Positions 33,232-41,676 of a stretch of 57,352 nt of DNA are shown here, piece by piece. Both the position numbers and the translations under genes were made by a program. How positions within the stretch are numbered: position 1 is the stretch's first letter; the number at the start of each line of letters is the position of its first letter. The notes under the pieces are model-generated. The model was not told the DNA's origin and searched no databases. It saw only the letters and a list, made by a program, of their open reading frames with translations. Source of the DNA: an uncultured Campylobacter sp. Lineage in GTDB: Bacteria; Campylobacterota; Campylobacteria; Campylobacterales; Campylobacteraceae. Location: the NCBI RefSeq assembly GCF_938041645.1, contig NZ_CALIST010000073.1, forward strand, positions 1 to 57,352, in the 5' to 3' direction.

Positions 33232-33710
33232 TGGACGCGCGAAGCTTAAGCGCGCGGCTAAATAAGCCGATTAAAATTTTACTTGTGCTACTTGGAATCG
33301 GAATTTTGGCAAATGTGGCGATGGAATTTTATGCGGAGAAAAAACGCGGCGAGCTAGAGCGAAATTTCTGCGAAAGCAAACAGGTGCGAGATGCGCTAGC
33401 GCGGATAAACGAGGGCGCACCGCGCAGGATCGACGATGCTACGATTTTAAAAGGCGCCGCATGCGAAGAAGGTAGCTTCATATACGATTACGCGTTAAAT
33501 AGCTCGCCGAATTTAGACCTTAGCGCGCTGGATGCAGGCGATGCGGAAATTTTAAAAGAGATGCTGTTTGCTAAGGCGAAGGCTGGCTTTTGCAGCACGG
33601 AATTCTCGCAGCGTCTGCGGGAGCTCGGCAAAACGATGGTGTTAAATTACGAAATAGAGGGCTTGCCGCCGATACGGCTAAAGCTTGATAAAAATAGCTG
33701 CGAACGGTGA
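33228..33710 (+). CDS. membrane-anchored four-cysteine protein, copy A
   Basis: 160 residues from ATG 33228, which overlaps the methyltransferase stop (ATGA). One N-terminal membrane helix (IKILLVLLGIGILANVAMEF) is followed by a periplasmic domain. Four cysteines (NFCES, AACEEGSFIYDY, GFCSTEF, NSCER) line up one for one with those of the gene at 34282-34674. The shared core is IN-x-x-AP-x-R-x-D followed by T-x-L-x-GA-x-C-x-x-G-x-FIY-x-Y-x-LN. The family is unknown to me. Paired disulfides in the periplasm are likely. Confidence 0.75.
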   Translation: MMDARSLSARLNKPIKILLVLLGIGILANVAMEFYAEKKRGELERNFCESKQVRDALARINEGAPRRIDDATILKGAACEEGSFIYDYALNSSPNLDLSALDAGDAEILKEMLFAKAKAGFCSTEFSQRLRELGKTMVLNYEIEGLPPIRLKLDKNSCER

Positions 33711-34281
33711 ATTTTAAAACCCAAGCGAGGTATTTGATTAGCCGCGTTTTGTGTGGCGGCGCGTTGGCAGCTGGTGCCTCTGTAAGCTCGAAAGCGAGCG
33801 TATGCTTTACGCAGAATTTTATGTGAGCAGGTCGCAGATAAAATTTAGCAAGATTTCATCGCAGCAGGTGTAGCATAATAAATCATAAAATTCTGACTCA
33901 AAATCTACGATGCTATTTCAAATAAGATTCCGTAACTTATAGAATTTCGCGCGAAAGCTTTACGCGGTGTTTGCGCTGCCGCATAGATATAATTCCACGT
34001 GAAATAGTAAAATTTTAATGAAAAACGCCACTGGCAGAACCTGGCGCATTAGATCGCGGCTTAAAAAGGACTCGGCGCGTTTTAGCACTTTGTGGCGACG
34101 AAATACACGCTGATATGCGTCATGCTATACGCGGCGGCGCGGTAAAAGTCAAGCAGAGGTTTTAACATGTTACTTTTGCGCAGGCAAAATCAAAAGCGAA
34201 GCGGATAAATTTTAAGCGAATTCGGCGCGGGCGAGCAGGCAAAGGCTCACGCCGCGCTAAATTTTAAATCTCGCGCAAGCG
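33711..34281. other. gene-poor region with a methyltransferase remnant
   Basis: No intact gene is present over 571 bases. The only identifiable content is the minus-strand fragment at 34082-34168. AAATTT-type words are scattered throughout. Confidence 0.5.
34082..34168 (-). pseudogene. fragment of a methyltransferase C-terminus
   Basis: From ATG 34168 to TAA 34082 the frame reads KPLLDFYR, AAAYSMTHISVYFVAT, KC. This matches residues of the intact methyltransferase at 32143-33231 (EPFWDRQR, TAAYSMTQISVYFAAM) over about 25 positions. The remainder of the gene is absent. It lies downstream of the second four-cysteine gene on the same strand, so a methyltransferase/four-cysteine block was probably duplicated and then lost its enzyme. 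Confidence 0.7.
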
Positions 34282-34674
34282 CTACTTGCAGTCGCTAGGC
34301 TTAAATTCTACCCTTATAAATTCTTCGCCACTTTTTATCTTATAGCTCCATATCGCGCTGTTTATTAGCGGATGCATTACCTTCATCTGATTGCAAAAAA
34401 TTTGCTTATTTTGGCTATCTATGACATTTTGTATCACGGTTTTTTGATCATTTCCAACACTGTCAAATTTCATCCCCATGCCGTCATTTAGCTCGTAGTT
34501 GTAGATAAAAGTGCCGTCTTTGCACTCGGCGCCCGTTAACGTTGTAATCTCGTCGACTCGCATCGGCGCACTCTTATTGATACCTTCCACGGCGGCTTTG
34601 AGCTGGACATTATCACAGCTTGGTGCCGCAAAAAGCGCCGCGAAAGCAAACGGAAGCAATAAAAACTTTTTCAT
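34282..34674 (-). CDS. secreted four-cysteine protein, copy B
   Basis: 130 residues from ATG 34674 after AAGGAG. A signal peptide (FLLLPFAFAALFAAPS) leads to a periplasmic domain of about 110 residues. Four cysteines (SCDN, AECKDGTFIYNY, IFCNQ, SDCK) match the spacing of the paralogue at 33228-33710. In contrast to copy A, the N-terminus looks cleavable rather than a permanent anchor. Function unknown. Confidence 0.75.
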   Translation of the reverse strand: MKKFLLLPFAFAALFAAPSCDNVQLKAAVEGINKSAPMRVDEITTLTGAECKDGTFIYNYELNDGMGMKFDSVGNDQKTVIQNVIDSQNKQIFCNQMKVMHPLINSAIWSYKIKSGEEFIRVEFKPSDCK

Positions 34675-35192
34675 AATTCTCTCCTTAAAAAATTTAGTAA
34701 TGATATAAAAATTAATATTAATCGGTGCTTTAAATTTAGGGCGAATTTTTTGGTGCCACGAGCATATAATTTGATCCAAGCGTAGCAGCGAACGCGAAAA
34801 GTTTATTTGCGGAGCTTAGCCCTAAAAAATGGAATTAGGCAGTATGCCAAGGTGCGGAATTTATCGGCTCGCCGCACTTAAATATGGGCTGCCAAGTTAA
34901 TTTCATAACGCGATTTTTGCGGAATTTACGCAACTTGCGGGATTAAATTTGATGCCTAGAGCGCTGGCAAACTTGGTATCAAAAGGATTTAATGCCGCAG
35001 GCGAGATAAATCTTACAAGTAAGCGCGCATTTGAGTATTTTAAAGCCATGCTAATTATATCAATAAATAAAATTTAGGCGCGACGATCCGCAAGCGCGTG
35101 CCGTAAGATCGCCGCGACAAATTTTACCACAAGACGGCGAGCAAAAATAAGCAACCAGATGCCGCTTACCACGCACAAAGGCGCAAGCGCGA
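34675..35192. other. intergenic region between copy B and the lipoprotein gene
   Basis: 518 bases with no supported gene on either strand. It probably contains the promoter of copy B near 34690-34720, where the sequence is AT-rich (ATATAAAAATTAATATTAAT). Further gene remnants are possible but I could not reconstruct one. Confidence 0.4.
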
Positions 35193-35807
35193 TTAGTTAT
35201 CGTTGATTACGTCCAAAATTTCTCTAGCGTGCACGGCGTAATCATTCGCCATCGATTTTTGAAAGATCCCGCCGATCTGTGCGTATGAGCCCTGACCGCC
35301 GCCGAAAAACTCCTCCTCGCCGAAGTTGCGCTCGTTTACGGCGATATTTTGGTTGTAGATCGGCTTTCCATTTTTAAACATTTTTAAACGTAGATTGTAG
35401 CGCACGTAGGGCTTTGCCGAAACGTCGATGCCGTCGGAGCTGTAAAAACCAAAGCCGAATGAGCTAAGCTCAGGCGCGATGACGAGCCCTTTGCCTTGCA
35501 GCGCTTTTTCGTCGTCGGTGACGCTCACGCGCCTTAGGTAGGTGCCGAAGAAGCGCTTTGCCTCGCCTGCGACAAACTCGCCGACGTCAATTTTAAGCTC
35601 ATCGTCTCTGCCTAGCTTCGAGCTTGCGGCGTAGCTTTTCGTCCCCATTAGCTCGCCAGGGATATAAATGAGCGCGCTTTGCATGGCGTTAGTCGCGCTT
35701 ATAGTGTCGTCAAACGGCGCTACATCGGCGTTTTGATTAAACTGCGCTTCATATGCGCAACCGCTAAATAGCGCGCAAACTATTGCGGCTAGAAAGAAAT
35801 TTTTCAT
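35193..35807 (-). CDS. lipoprotein of unknown function
   Basis: 204 residues from ATG 35807, which has GGAG upstream. A lipobox LFSGC ends the signal peptide near residue 17, so the mature protein is lipid-anchored. The rest is soluble with a glycine-rich segment near the end (EEEFFGGGQGSYAQIGG). The strand pattern (VRYNLRLKMFKNGKPIYNQN) suggests a beta-rich fold. I do not recognise the family. Confidence 0.75.
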   Translation of the reverse strand: MKNFFLAAIVCALFSGCAYEAQFNQNADVAPFDDTISATNAMQSALIYIPGELMGTKSYAASSKLGRDDELKIDVGEFVAGEAKRFFGTYLRRVSVTDDEKALQGKGLVIAPELSSFGFGFYSSDGIDVSAKPYVRYNLRLKMFKNGKPIYNQNIAVNERNFGEEEFFGGGQGSYAQIGGIFQKSMANDYAVHAREILDVINDN

Positions 35808-35837
35808 TGTTTGCTCCATGTAAAAATTTTTGTAATT

Positions 35838-35868
35838 CTACCCCGCGGGTCTAAATTTTACGCTGAAA
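35838..35868. repeat. 31-bp direct repeat, left copy
   Basis: Differs at two of 31 positions from 37082-37112. Both copies contain CTACCCC, GGGTCTAAATTT and ACGCTGAAA. Each copy lies just downstream of the stop of a minus-strand membrane-protein gene, at 35885 and 37124 respectively. This suggests that the two gene ends derive from one duplicated unit. Confidence 0.6.
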
Positions 35869-35884
35869 CGGGCGGAATCGCTCT

Positions 35885-36736
35885 TTAATCCAAGCTAAAA
35901 AACCGCCTAAGCTTTCGCTTAAACATGTCTTTTGGAATTTTCGTATCGTCGAAATCATCGCTCCAAATTTCATTTTTATCGGTAAACAGGCCTTTATTTT
36001 GCGCCTGCGGCATAAAGACCACTTTATCTGTAATTTGGACGCCTTTTTGCTTAAAATACTCTAGTATCTCATCCAGATCTCGCCTAGAATATATATTTAT
36101 AAGGAAGTAATTCCTATTTTTGAACCTTAACACGATATTTTTGCGGATTAAACCCAAAGGCTCGCCCGCTCTTATCAGCATATAAATTTTAAACGGCAAG
36201 ATGAATAATATGAAATTTATCGTATGATATAAAAACAATACAGCCTTTCCTATGTGTACCCCTATGGACGACTTTTTATACAGCTCGTATGGCGAAAAAT
36301 AGTGAAATCTTCCGTAGCTATTGTATAACTCAGATATAATGCAAAAGCTTATTTTATCGATATCGCAGGCATTGCAAATTTTTATTATTTCCTCTTTCTT
36401 GACAAAATAAAAATCATTCAACGCCTGATTTAGCGATCCAGGCTTATCGTCGAAAGCGTTTATATAGCTGATTTTATTATTTTCCAATAAAAAATACGCG
36501 GGACTGCCCTTTCTTTTAATAGGCCAAAGTAATGTAGCCGGCAACAATAAAAAGACCACTACGATAAACATAACTAAATCGGCACTAAAATGCGTGTAAA
36601 ATTTCAAGTTTAACGGAGCAACTTCTAGATTGAATATTTTATATAGGCAACCGAGTGAAAGAAAAAGAACGATATTATTTTGAAAGTAAACCGCTCTGTC
36701 TATAATTTTGATCGGCCCTTTGTCATGGTCTCGCAT
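35885..36736 (-). CDS. hypothetical membrane protein with AT-rich codon use
   Basis: 283 residues from ATG 36736 after AAAAGGAA. Two N-terminal helices (NNIVLFLSLGCLYKIF and ADLVMFIVVVFLLLPATLLW) are followed by a cytosolic domain. A second hydrophobic region (VLFLYHTINFILFILPFKIY) and a basic tail (FKRKLRRFFSLD) close the protein. It is rich in Ile, Lys, Asn, Phe and Tyr and clearly AT-richer than its neighbours, which suggests later acquisition. The architecture resembles the neighbour at 37124-37813, but sequence similarity is not obvious. Function unknown. Confidence 0.7.
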   Translation of the reverse strand: MRDHDKGPIKIIDRAVYFQNNIVLFLSLGCLYKIFNLEVAPLNLKFYTHFSADLVMFIVVVFLLLPATLLWPIKRKGSPAYFLLENNKISYINAFDDKPGSLNQALNDFYFVKKEEIIKICNACDIDKISFCIISELYNSYGRFHYFSPYELYKKSSIGVHIGKAVLFLYHTINFILFILPFKIYMLIRAGEPLGLIRKNIVLRFKNRNYFLINIYSRRDLDEILEYFKQKGVQITDKVVFMPQAQNKGLFTDKNEIWSDDFDDTKIPKDMFKRKLRRFFSLD

Positions 36737-36947
36737 AAAATTCCTTTTCGGTATGGTTTTTGTATTTTATCACCGCCTCGCTTTCGGCGCGTTTAAGAGC
36801 GCAGGATATTTGCAGAGGCGCTTGCGGCGAGGCGAGTTGCTACGAGCGGCGATCATCCTCGTTAAGCGGACGTACAATGTGGATCTTTGCGACTAATTAT
36901 GGGGCTTTTCAGACACAGAGCGAGCTTGTCTGCGACTACTTAGAGGG

Positions 36948-37098
36948 CTACTGCGAGTACTGAGCGATCTCATCTGCGACTGCCGTGAGTGGAATTTGCT
37001 CGAAACCCAACCCCAATCTCGCCGCGAAATACTCGCGCAGCATCCGCCTTTGCGCTTCGTTTACGTTTAGCCTTATCCAGGCTACCCCACGGGTCTAA
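36948..37098 (-). pseudogene. fragment of an unidentified gene
   Basis: A minus-strand frame without a start reads AWIRLNVNEAQRRMLREYF, then LGFEQIPLTAVADEIAQYSQ and stops at 36948. It has good protein character but begins right after a stop codon inside the 31-bp repeat at 37082-37112. It is probably the tail of a gene lost when the region was rearranged. The rest of the gap from 36737 to 37123 holds no other gene. Confidence 0.4.
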
Positions 37099-37112
37099 AT
37101 TTCACGCTGAAA
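37082..37112. repeat. 31-bp direct repeat, right copy
   Basis: Partner of 35838-35868, with two mismatches. The interval between the copies holds the AT-rich membrane-protein gene and a gene fragment. Confidence 0.6.
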
Positions 37113-37123
37113 ACCAAAAAATT

Positions 37124-37813
37124 TCACGCTTTAATGTCGTAGCTGAAATTTTTCAAAAAATATATACGTAAAGCTTCGCGCTCGGCGCAGCTAGGACGGA
37201 TGCAAAAAAATACCGCCGCGCCCGTATCGTCCCTCCCGCGCAGTAGCAGGCAGTCGCGCAGTCGTAGCCCTGCTCGTCCGTCTAGCCTTCGCGCGACGAC
37301 GAGTTTTGAGGCGATCAAAATCGCAAAAATGCCCGCCGCTGCATAGATCGCAGCTTCGGCAAAGCCGAATTTGATCGTCAAAAACACGCCCGCGATGTAT
37401 GCGAAAAGAAGCAAGAATTTTAAAATTTCTTGCAGTTTCAAAAACCGCTCGTAGCTTATAAACGGCACGCGAAACGTCCGCACGAAGCCAAACGACGGCT
37501 CTATCAGATCAACGCATCCAAGCATAAGATCGTATTTGTCTAGCCCTCTGCGAAAGGATATTTTAAGCTCGTCAAATTCCACGCGCGCCGCCTCTTTGCT
37601 ACCGCTTCGCAGATAAAGTAGCGCTAAAAACATAAAAACAATCGTCAGGCTGGGCTTGGCTCGCTGCGAGCGTAGCGGGCTGTCCGTGTAAAACAGCTCC
37701 CCCGATCCGCCGATGTCTAAAGAGATTAAAATGCAAAAAAACGCAAGGATAGAGGCGGAGAAAATTCTATAAAATGTATCATCGCAGATGAGGCTAAATT
37801 CGGGCTTTTGCAT
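37124..37813 (-). CDS. hypothetical membrane protein
   Basis: 229 residues. Two helices near the N-terminus (IFSASILAFFCILISL and LTIVFMFLALLYL) are followed by a cytosolic stretch. Two more helices come next (EILKFLLLFAYIAGVFLTI and AAIYAAAGIFAILIASKLV), then a soluble tail. The topology resembles that of PH-domain membrane proteins, but I do not recognise the family. The start codon overlaps the stop of the GNAT gene (TAATG), so the two are translationally coupled. Confidence 0.7.
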   Translation of the reverse strand: MQKPEFSLICDDTFYRIFSASILAFFCILISLDIGGSGELFYTDSPLRSQRAKPSLTIVFMFLALLYLRSGSKEAARVEFDELKISFRRGLDKYDLMLGCVDLIEPSFGFVRTFRVPFISYERFLKLQEILKFLLLFAYIAGVFLTIKFGFAEAAIYAAAGIFAILIASKLVVARRLDGRAGLRLRDCLLLRGRDDTGAAVFFCIRPSCAEREALRIYFLKNFSYDIKA

Positions 37814-39081
37814 TAGTTTTTGTATAGCGGCGCGTCGGTGATTTTAAATCTAAATTTATTGCCCGCGCCGATAAATCTCACGAAGCTCGCTACGTCAAAT
37901 CCCTGCTGCGGCGCGCTTAGCGGCGGTTTAGCAAGGATCTCGAAGCTTAGCCCCGCGTAGTTGAAAAACTTGCCGCAGCGCCGAAAACCGTGCCTGCCGT
38001 AGAATTCTATGCGGCGTAGGCGCTGCGCGAGGTTGGGCGCGTCCTCGTGCGGTGGCTCGACATCAAGGACGATTTGCGCGCGCGGATTTTGCGTGACGAT
38101 GAGAGCGAGCAGCCTTGAGCCGATCCCTAGCCCGCGAAATTTCGCATCGATACCGAGGTAGGCCACGTAAAAAATCTCGCTCTCTCCGCCGCTTGAAATT
38201 TCGTCCTCATCGTAGCGCGAAATTTCGCTTTCTGCGGTACCTGACGAAATTTTTCCCTCTGCGGCGCTTGATAAAATTTCATCCCTTCTGGCGCTTGATA
38301 AAATTTTGCCGCCCGCACCGCAAATCAAACGGTCCGCGTCGATCGGAATTTTGCTATCTGCGCTCGCGTTTAAAATTTCATCGCCGCTAAAAGGCTGCGT
38401 TTTTTGGTCCGCGATTTTACCGCTTGCAACGCCAAAAAATTTTGCCTCTGAAAATTCCGCTTCGTCGCTTGAGATTTCATCCTCTGCACCTTCAAATTCC
38501 GCGCCGCCGTGAGCTTTGGATCTTAAAATTTTATCCGCATTTAGGCGAAGCGGCGGCTGTTTGTGGTGCGAAACCGCGCGCTTGTAGGTTTGCTCGGTCC
38601 TATAGACGCAAAACCCAACGAGCTCCTCGCCGCTTAAATTTTGCAGCGCCGCCGAATTGGAATTTTCGCTTGCCTCCGCGCTGGGATTTTTACTTTCCAA
38701 GCTGGATTTTTCACACGTCGCACTGGATTTTTTACCTATCACGCTGCGATTTTTGGAATTCAAAGAGGCGAATTCTGCCGCGCCGCAGTTATCCGCATTG
38801 GAATTTTTACCCGCAGCGTCACGATTTTGGCTAGCTTCGCCGCGATCTTGCGATCCCACGCATAAATTTTCGCTCGCCGCCGCGTAATGCTTATCAGCCG
38901 CGCCGCCAGCGACCAGGGCAGTAAAATCTTCGAAAATCGCCGCGATTTCAAGCTGTCCTTTGCGCGACATTTTTAAGAAATTTTTTATGCTGATACGCTC
39001 GATTTCGGGGAACGCTGCGACGTTGATCGCCTCTATGCGTGCGATCAGCGCCGAGTCCTCGCCGATACGCTCAAGTCTCAT
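37813..39081 (-). CDS. GNAT acetyltransferase with two large low-complexity inserts
   Basis: The conserved part is an ordinary GNAT enzyme. Residues 1-55 hold the first strands and helices, residues 151-165 (EELVGFCVYRTEQTY) the next strands, and residues 303-385 hold motif A (YLGIDAKFRGLGIGSRLL) and motif B (FYGRHGFRRCGKFFNYAG). Between these lie about 95 residues (56-150) and about 135 residues (166-301) of Ser/Ala/Glu/Asn-rich repeat, so the 422-residue product is about twice the family size. Acetyl-CoA binding looks intact. The substrate is unknown. It starts at ATG 39081 after AAGGAGG. Confidence 0.8.
   Translation of the reverse strand: MRLERIGEDSALIARIEAINVAAFPEIERISIKNFLKMSRKGQLEIAAIFEDFTALVAGGAADKHYAAASENLCVGSQDRGEASQNRDAAGKNSNADNCGAAEFASLNSKNRSVIGKKSSATCEKSSLESKNPSAEASENSNSAALQNLSGEELVGFCVYRTEQTYKRAVSHHKQPPLRLNADKILRSKAHGGAEFEGAEDEISSDEAEFSEAKFFGVASGKIADQKTQPFSGDEILNASADSKIPIDADRLICGAGGKILSSARRDEILSSAAEGKISSGTAESEISRYDEDEISSGGESEIFYVAYLGIDAKFRGLGIGSRLLALIVTQNPRAQIVLDVEPPHEDAPNLAQRLRRIEFYGRHGFRRCGKFFNYAGLSFEILAKPPLSAPQQGFDVASFVRFIGAGNKFRFKITDAPLYKN
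38196..38306. repeat. in-frame 24/27-bp minisatellite in the GNAT gene
   Basis: AAATTT cores begin at 38196, 38220, 38247, 38274 and 38301, spacings of 24, 27, 27 and 27 bases. The encoded units read KILSSARRD, EILSSAAEG, KISSGTAES, EISRYDED and EISSGGES, i.e. [KE]-I-[LS]-S followed by variable acidic residues. Periods divisible by three keep the gene open. Confidence 0.85.
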
Positions 39082-39212
39082 TTGCCCTCCTTGTCGCGAT
39101 AGACCTACCGCGTAAATTTAAAATTTGCCCGCCTCGCTCGCGGGAATTTCATCGCTCGGCCCTTGAAATTTCATTAAATTTCGCAAAATTTCGCTGCACC
39201 GCTCGTCTAAAT

Positions 39213-40328
39213 TTAATCCTCGCCATAAATTCGCTTTAAATTCCCCAGCGTCGCGCTTGCGTTTAGCAGTAGCGCATCGGCGATCGCCAGCCGCGCCATT
39301 GCGGTAGCTACGACGCTGCCGCGCACGGCGATACACGGATCGTGCCGCCCGCGCAGCTCGCAGACCGCGTCTGCGCCGCGCACGTCCACGCTGTGCTGCG
39401 CCATGAAAATGCTCGGAGTAGGCTTAAAATGGGTCGTGATCTCGATAGGCGCGCCGCTACTTATGCCGCCCAAGATCCCGCCTGCGTTGTTGTTTGCGAA
39501 ATTTGCGCCGATCTTGCCGCCATTGGTGCGGATCGCATCATTGCTAGCGCGCATAAAATCGTTGTTCTCGCTGCCTTTTAGCGTGCTTGCCTTCACTCCC
39601 GCGCCGATCTGCACGGCCTTTACGCCGTTTATGCCCATCAGCGCGCCCGCAAGCACCGCATCGAGCTTACCATACAGCGGTTCGCCGAGCCCTGCAGGCA
39701 TGCCCGTGACGCGAGTTAGCACGCAGCCGCCGATACTATCGCCCGCATTTTTGACGCTTAGAATTAACTCCTTCTGCGCGCTCTCCACAGCGGGATCGAG
39801 CGCGAAAATTTCGCTGTTTTGCGCAAAGTCGAAGTCTAAATTTCCCGCGTAAATTTCGCCCACGCCACAAATTCCGCTTTTTACGGAAATTTTAAAGTGA
39901 TCCAGCAAGATTTGCGCAAACGCTCCCGCAGCCACGCGCACGGCGGTTTCGCGTGCGCTTGCTCGCCCGCCGCCTCGGTAATCGCGCAGTCCGTATTTGG
40001 CAAAATATGTAAAATCGGCGTGTGCGGGGCGGAAAATATCTTTGAGATCTTCGTAGTCCTTTGAGTGCTGATTTGCGTTGCGGATGATAAATCCGATCGG
40101 CGCGCCGGTGCTGCGACCGTCAAAAATTCCGCTTAAAATTTCGATCTCATCGACTTCTTTGCGCGGCGTAGCGTATCTGCCGCCCGGCTTGCGGTGGTCA
40201 AGCTCGCTTTGGATATTTGAAATCTCGATCGCCACGCCTGCCGGAAAGCCGTCCAAAACGCCGCCGATCGCCGCGCCGTGGCTCTCGCCGAAGGTGCTAA
40301 GGCGCAATCTCTCGCCGAAGGTGTTCAT
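39213..40328 (-). CDS. aroC: chorismate synthase
   Basis: Converts EPSP to chorismate using reduced flavin, the last step of the shikimate pathway. At 371 residues it contains GESHGAAIGGVLDGFPAG near residue 14, the family signature GGGRASARETAVRVAAG, and RGRHDPCI near the end. The ATG overlaps the rnc stop by four bases (ATGA). The order rnc-aroC is conserved in Campylobacter. Confidence 0.97.
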   Translation of the reverse strand: MNTFGERLRLSTFGESHGAAIGGVLDGFPAGVAIEISNIQSELDHRKPGGRYATPRKEVDEIEILSGIFDGRSTGAPIGFIIRNANQHSKDYEDLKDIFRPAHADFTYFAKYGLRDYRGGGRASARETAVRVAAGAFAQILLDHFKISVKSGICGVGEIYAGNLDFDFAQNSEIFALDPAVESAQKELILSVKNAGDSIGGCVLTRVTGMPAGLGEPLYGKLDAVLAGALMGINGVKAVQIGAGVKASTLKGSENNDFMRASNDAIRTNGGKIGANFANNNAGGILGGISSGAPIEITTHFKPTPSIFMAQHSVDVRGADAVCELRGRHDPCIAVRGSVVATAMARLAIADALLLNASATLGNLKRIYGED

Positions 40329-41224
40329 AGCGCGTCTCCTTGATCGCCGCTGCTTTGTTTATCCGTATCACGCCCGCTTCGCTCATTGCTTTTTTTAGCG
40401 CTCGGCGTGCCGCCCGATGTGCCGGCGCGATCGCTCTTTGCGCTGCCCCGCGCTCGTCCGTCGCCGCCTCGTGAGCCTTTTTTGCCGCCCTGTGCGCAGT
40501 TCGCGCCGCTTTGTGCGTCGCCGCATGCCGTTTGCTCGCCATTGCCGTGCGAGGCGCCGTTTTGTAAAAGCTCGAGCGCGATTTGCGCGCATTTTTGCTC
40601 GGCCTCCTTTTTGCTCGCTCCCACGGCGGATGAGAGCCGCCTGCCGCCTACGAGTGCCGCCATTTCGAAGCTTTTTTTGTGATCGGGGCCGCTCGAGCCT
40701 AAAAGGACGTATTCGGGCGTGACGCCGAATTTTGCCTGCGTGAGCTCTTGCAGCGCGGTTTTGTAGTCTCGCACGAGCTCGTTAAAGCTTATGCGCGGAT
40801 AGAGGATTTCTAAGATTACAGTCGCGATGCGGGCGGTATTTTGCAGCCCGCTCTCAAGATAGACGGCGCCCATTATCGCCTCAAACGCGTCCGAAAGCAG
40901 CGATGGTTTCTCGCGTCCGCCGTTGCGCTCCTCGGACAGCGACATATTCAGGTTCTCGCCGATGCCTAAAAATTTTGCAAATTTAGAAAAGCTGCTTTCG
41001 TTCACGAGCGCGGCGCGCAGCTTGCTCAGATCGCCCTCGTCGCTGCTAAATTTTTTGAAAAGATACTCGCCCACGATCAGATCCATCACCGCATCGCCTA
41101 AAAATTCCAGCCTCTCGTTGTTGTGTCCGTTTTTGGCGCTTTTGTGCGTAAGAGCGATCTTAAGGTGGGTTAAATTTTTAAATTTATAGCCCAGTTTTTC
41201 TTGTAATTTTTCTAAATTTTGCAT
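40325..41224 (-). CDS. rnc: ribonuclease III with a long disordered tail
   Basis: Cleaves double-stranded RNA in rRNA and mRNA processing. The catalytic signature NERLEFLGDA is at residues 36-45, and a double-stranded RNA-binding domain ends near residue 220 (ASKKEAEQKCAQIALELL). The last ~77 residues are a Gly/Ser/Lys/Arg-rich tail (GGKKGSRGGDGRARGSAKSD) that ordinary RNase III (about 225 residues) lacks. The tail is basic and could add RNA affinity. Unlike the inserts in other genes it has few AAATTT words. Start ATG follows AAAGGG. Confidence 0.95.
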   Translation of the reverse strand: MQNLEKLQEKLGYKFKNLTHLKIALTHKSAKNGHNNERLEFLGDAVMDLIVGEYLFKKFSSDEGDLSKLRAALVNESSFSKFAKFLGIGENLNMSLSEERNGGREKPSLLSDAFEAIMGAVYLESGLQNTARIATVILEILYPRISFNELVRDYKTALQELTQAKFGVTPEYVLLGSSGPDHKKSFEMAALVGGRRLSSAVGASKKEAEQKCAQIALELLQNGASHGNGEQTACGDAQSGANCAQGGKKGSRGGDGRARGSAKSDRAGTSGGTPSAKKSNERSGRDTDKQSSGDQGDAL

Positions 41225-41676
41225 CTTTGCCCTTTTTATAAAATTTTACGAAATCAGCGACGGTCCGCACGCAAACGGCATCAGGTGCGAAGGAAACCCG
41301 TGCAAGCGGAACGAACGAGTGCAAGCATAACCCGCGCTAAATTTGCACTAACGTGGCGAATGAAACGCGCTAGCACCAATCTGCGGCGAATAAAATTTAA
41401 ACGTAGCCCGCCAATTCTAACGCAAACCGCGCTAAGGCTCACTTATCGCAAACGAAATTTACACTAAAACAAACTTGTCGCAAATGCAGCCGCATCAAAG
41501 CCCGCTTGCTGCGAATGCAATCCGCGCACAAAATATGGTGCAAACTAGCGCGAACGACGCAAACGAATAGAGTGCACCGAAGCCCGATTGCGTGAACAAA
41601 TGCGCTAAAACAAGCTTCGGGCGATAAAATTTACGCCGAAGCTAGGACGTGCTAGAGCCCTGTTGCGCGTAAAATT
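41225..41676. other. 452-bp gene-free region between rnc and rnhA
   Basis: No gene is supported. The sequence is a degenerate repetition of short words such as GCGAAYGAA, TCGCAAAC and GTGCAAGC, which gives a low-complexity look without a fixed period. A terminator-like hairpin lies at its rnhA end. Confidence 0.5.
41613..41643 (-). terminator. probable terminator after rnhA
   Basis: AGCTTCGGGCG (41613-41623) pairs with CGCCGAAGCT (41634-41643) with one bulged G. On the minus strand it is followed by TTGTTTTAGC. It lies 34 bases past the rnhA stop and separates rnhA from rnc, so rnc-aroC likely has its own promoter. Confidence 0.6.

Noticed and set aside
38115..38390. 91-codon antisense frame in the GNAT gene
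   Set aside because: Produced by the repeat units being open in several frames; the sense frame has intact GNAT motifs at both ends.
41225..41676. Possible CRISPR-like or other regular array between rnc and rnhA
   Set aside because: The repeated short words have no constant period or spacer length, so it is only low-complexity DNA.
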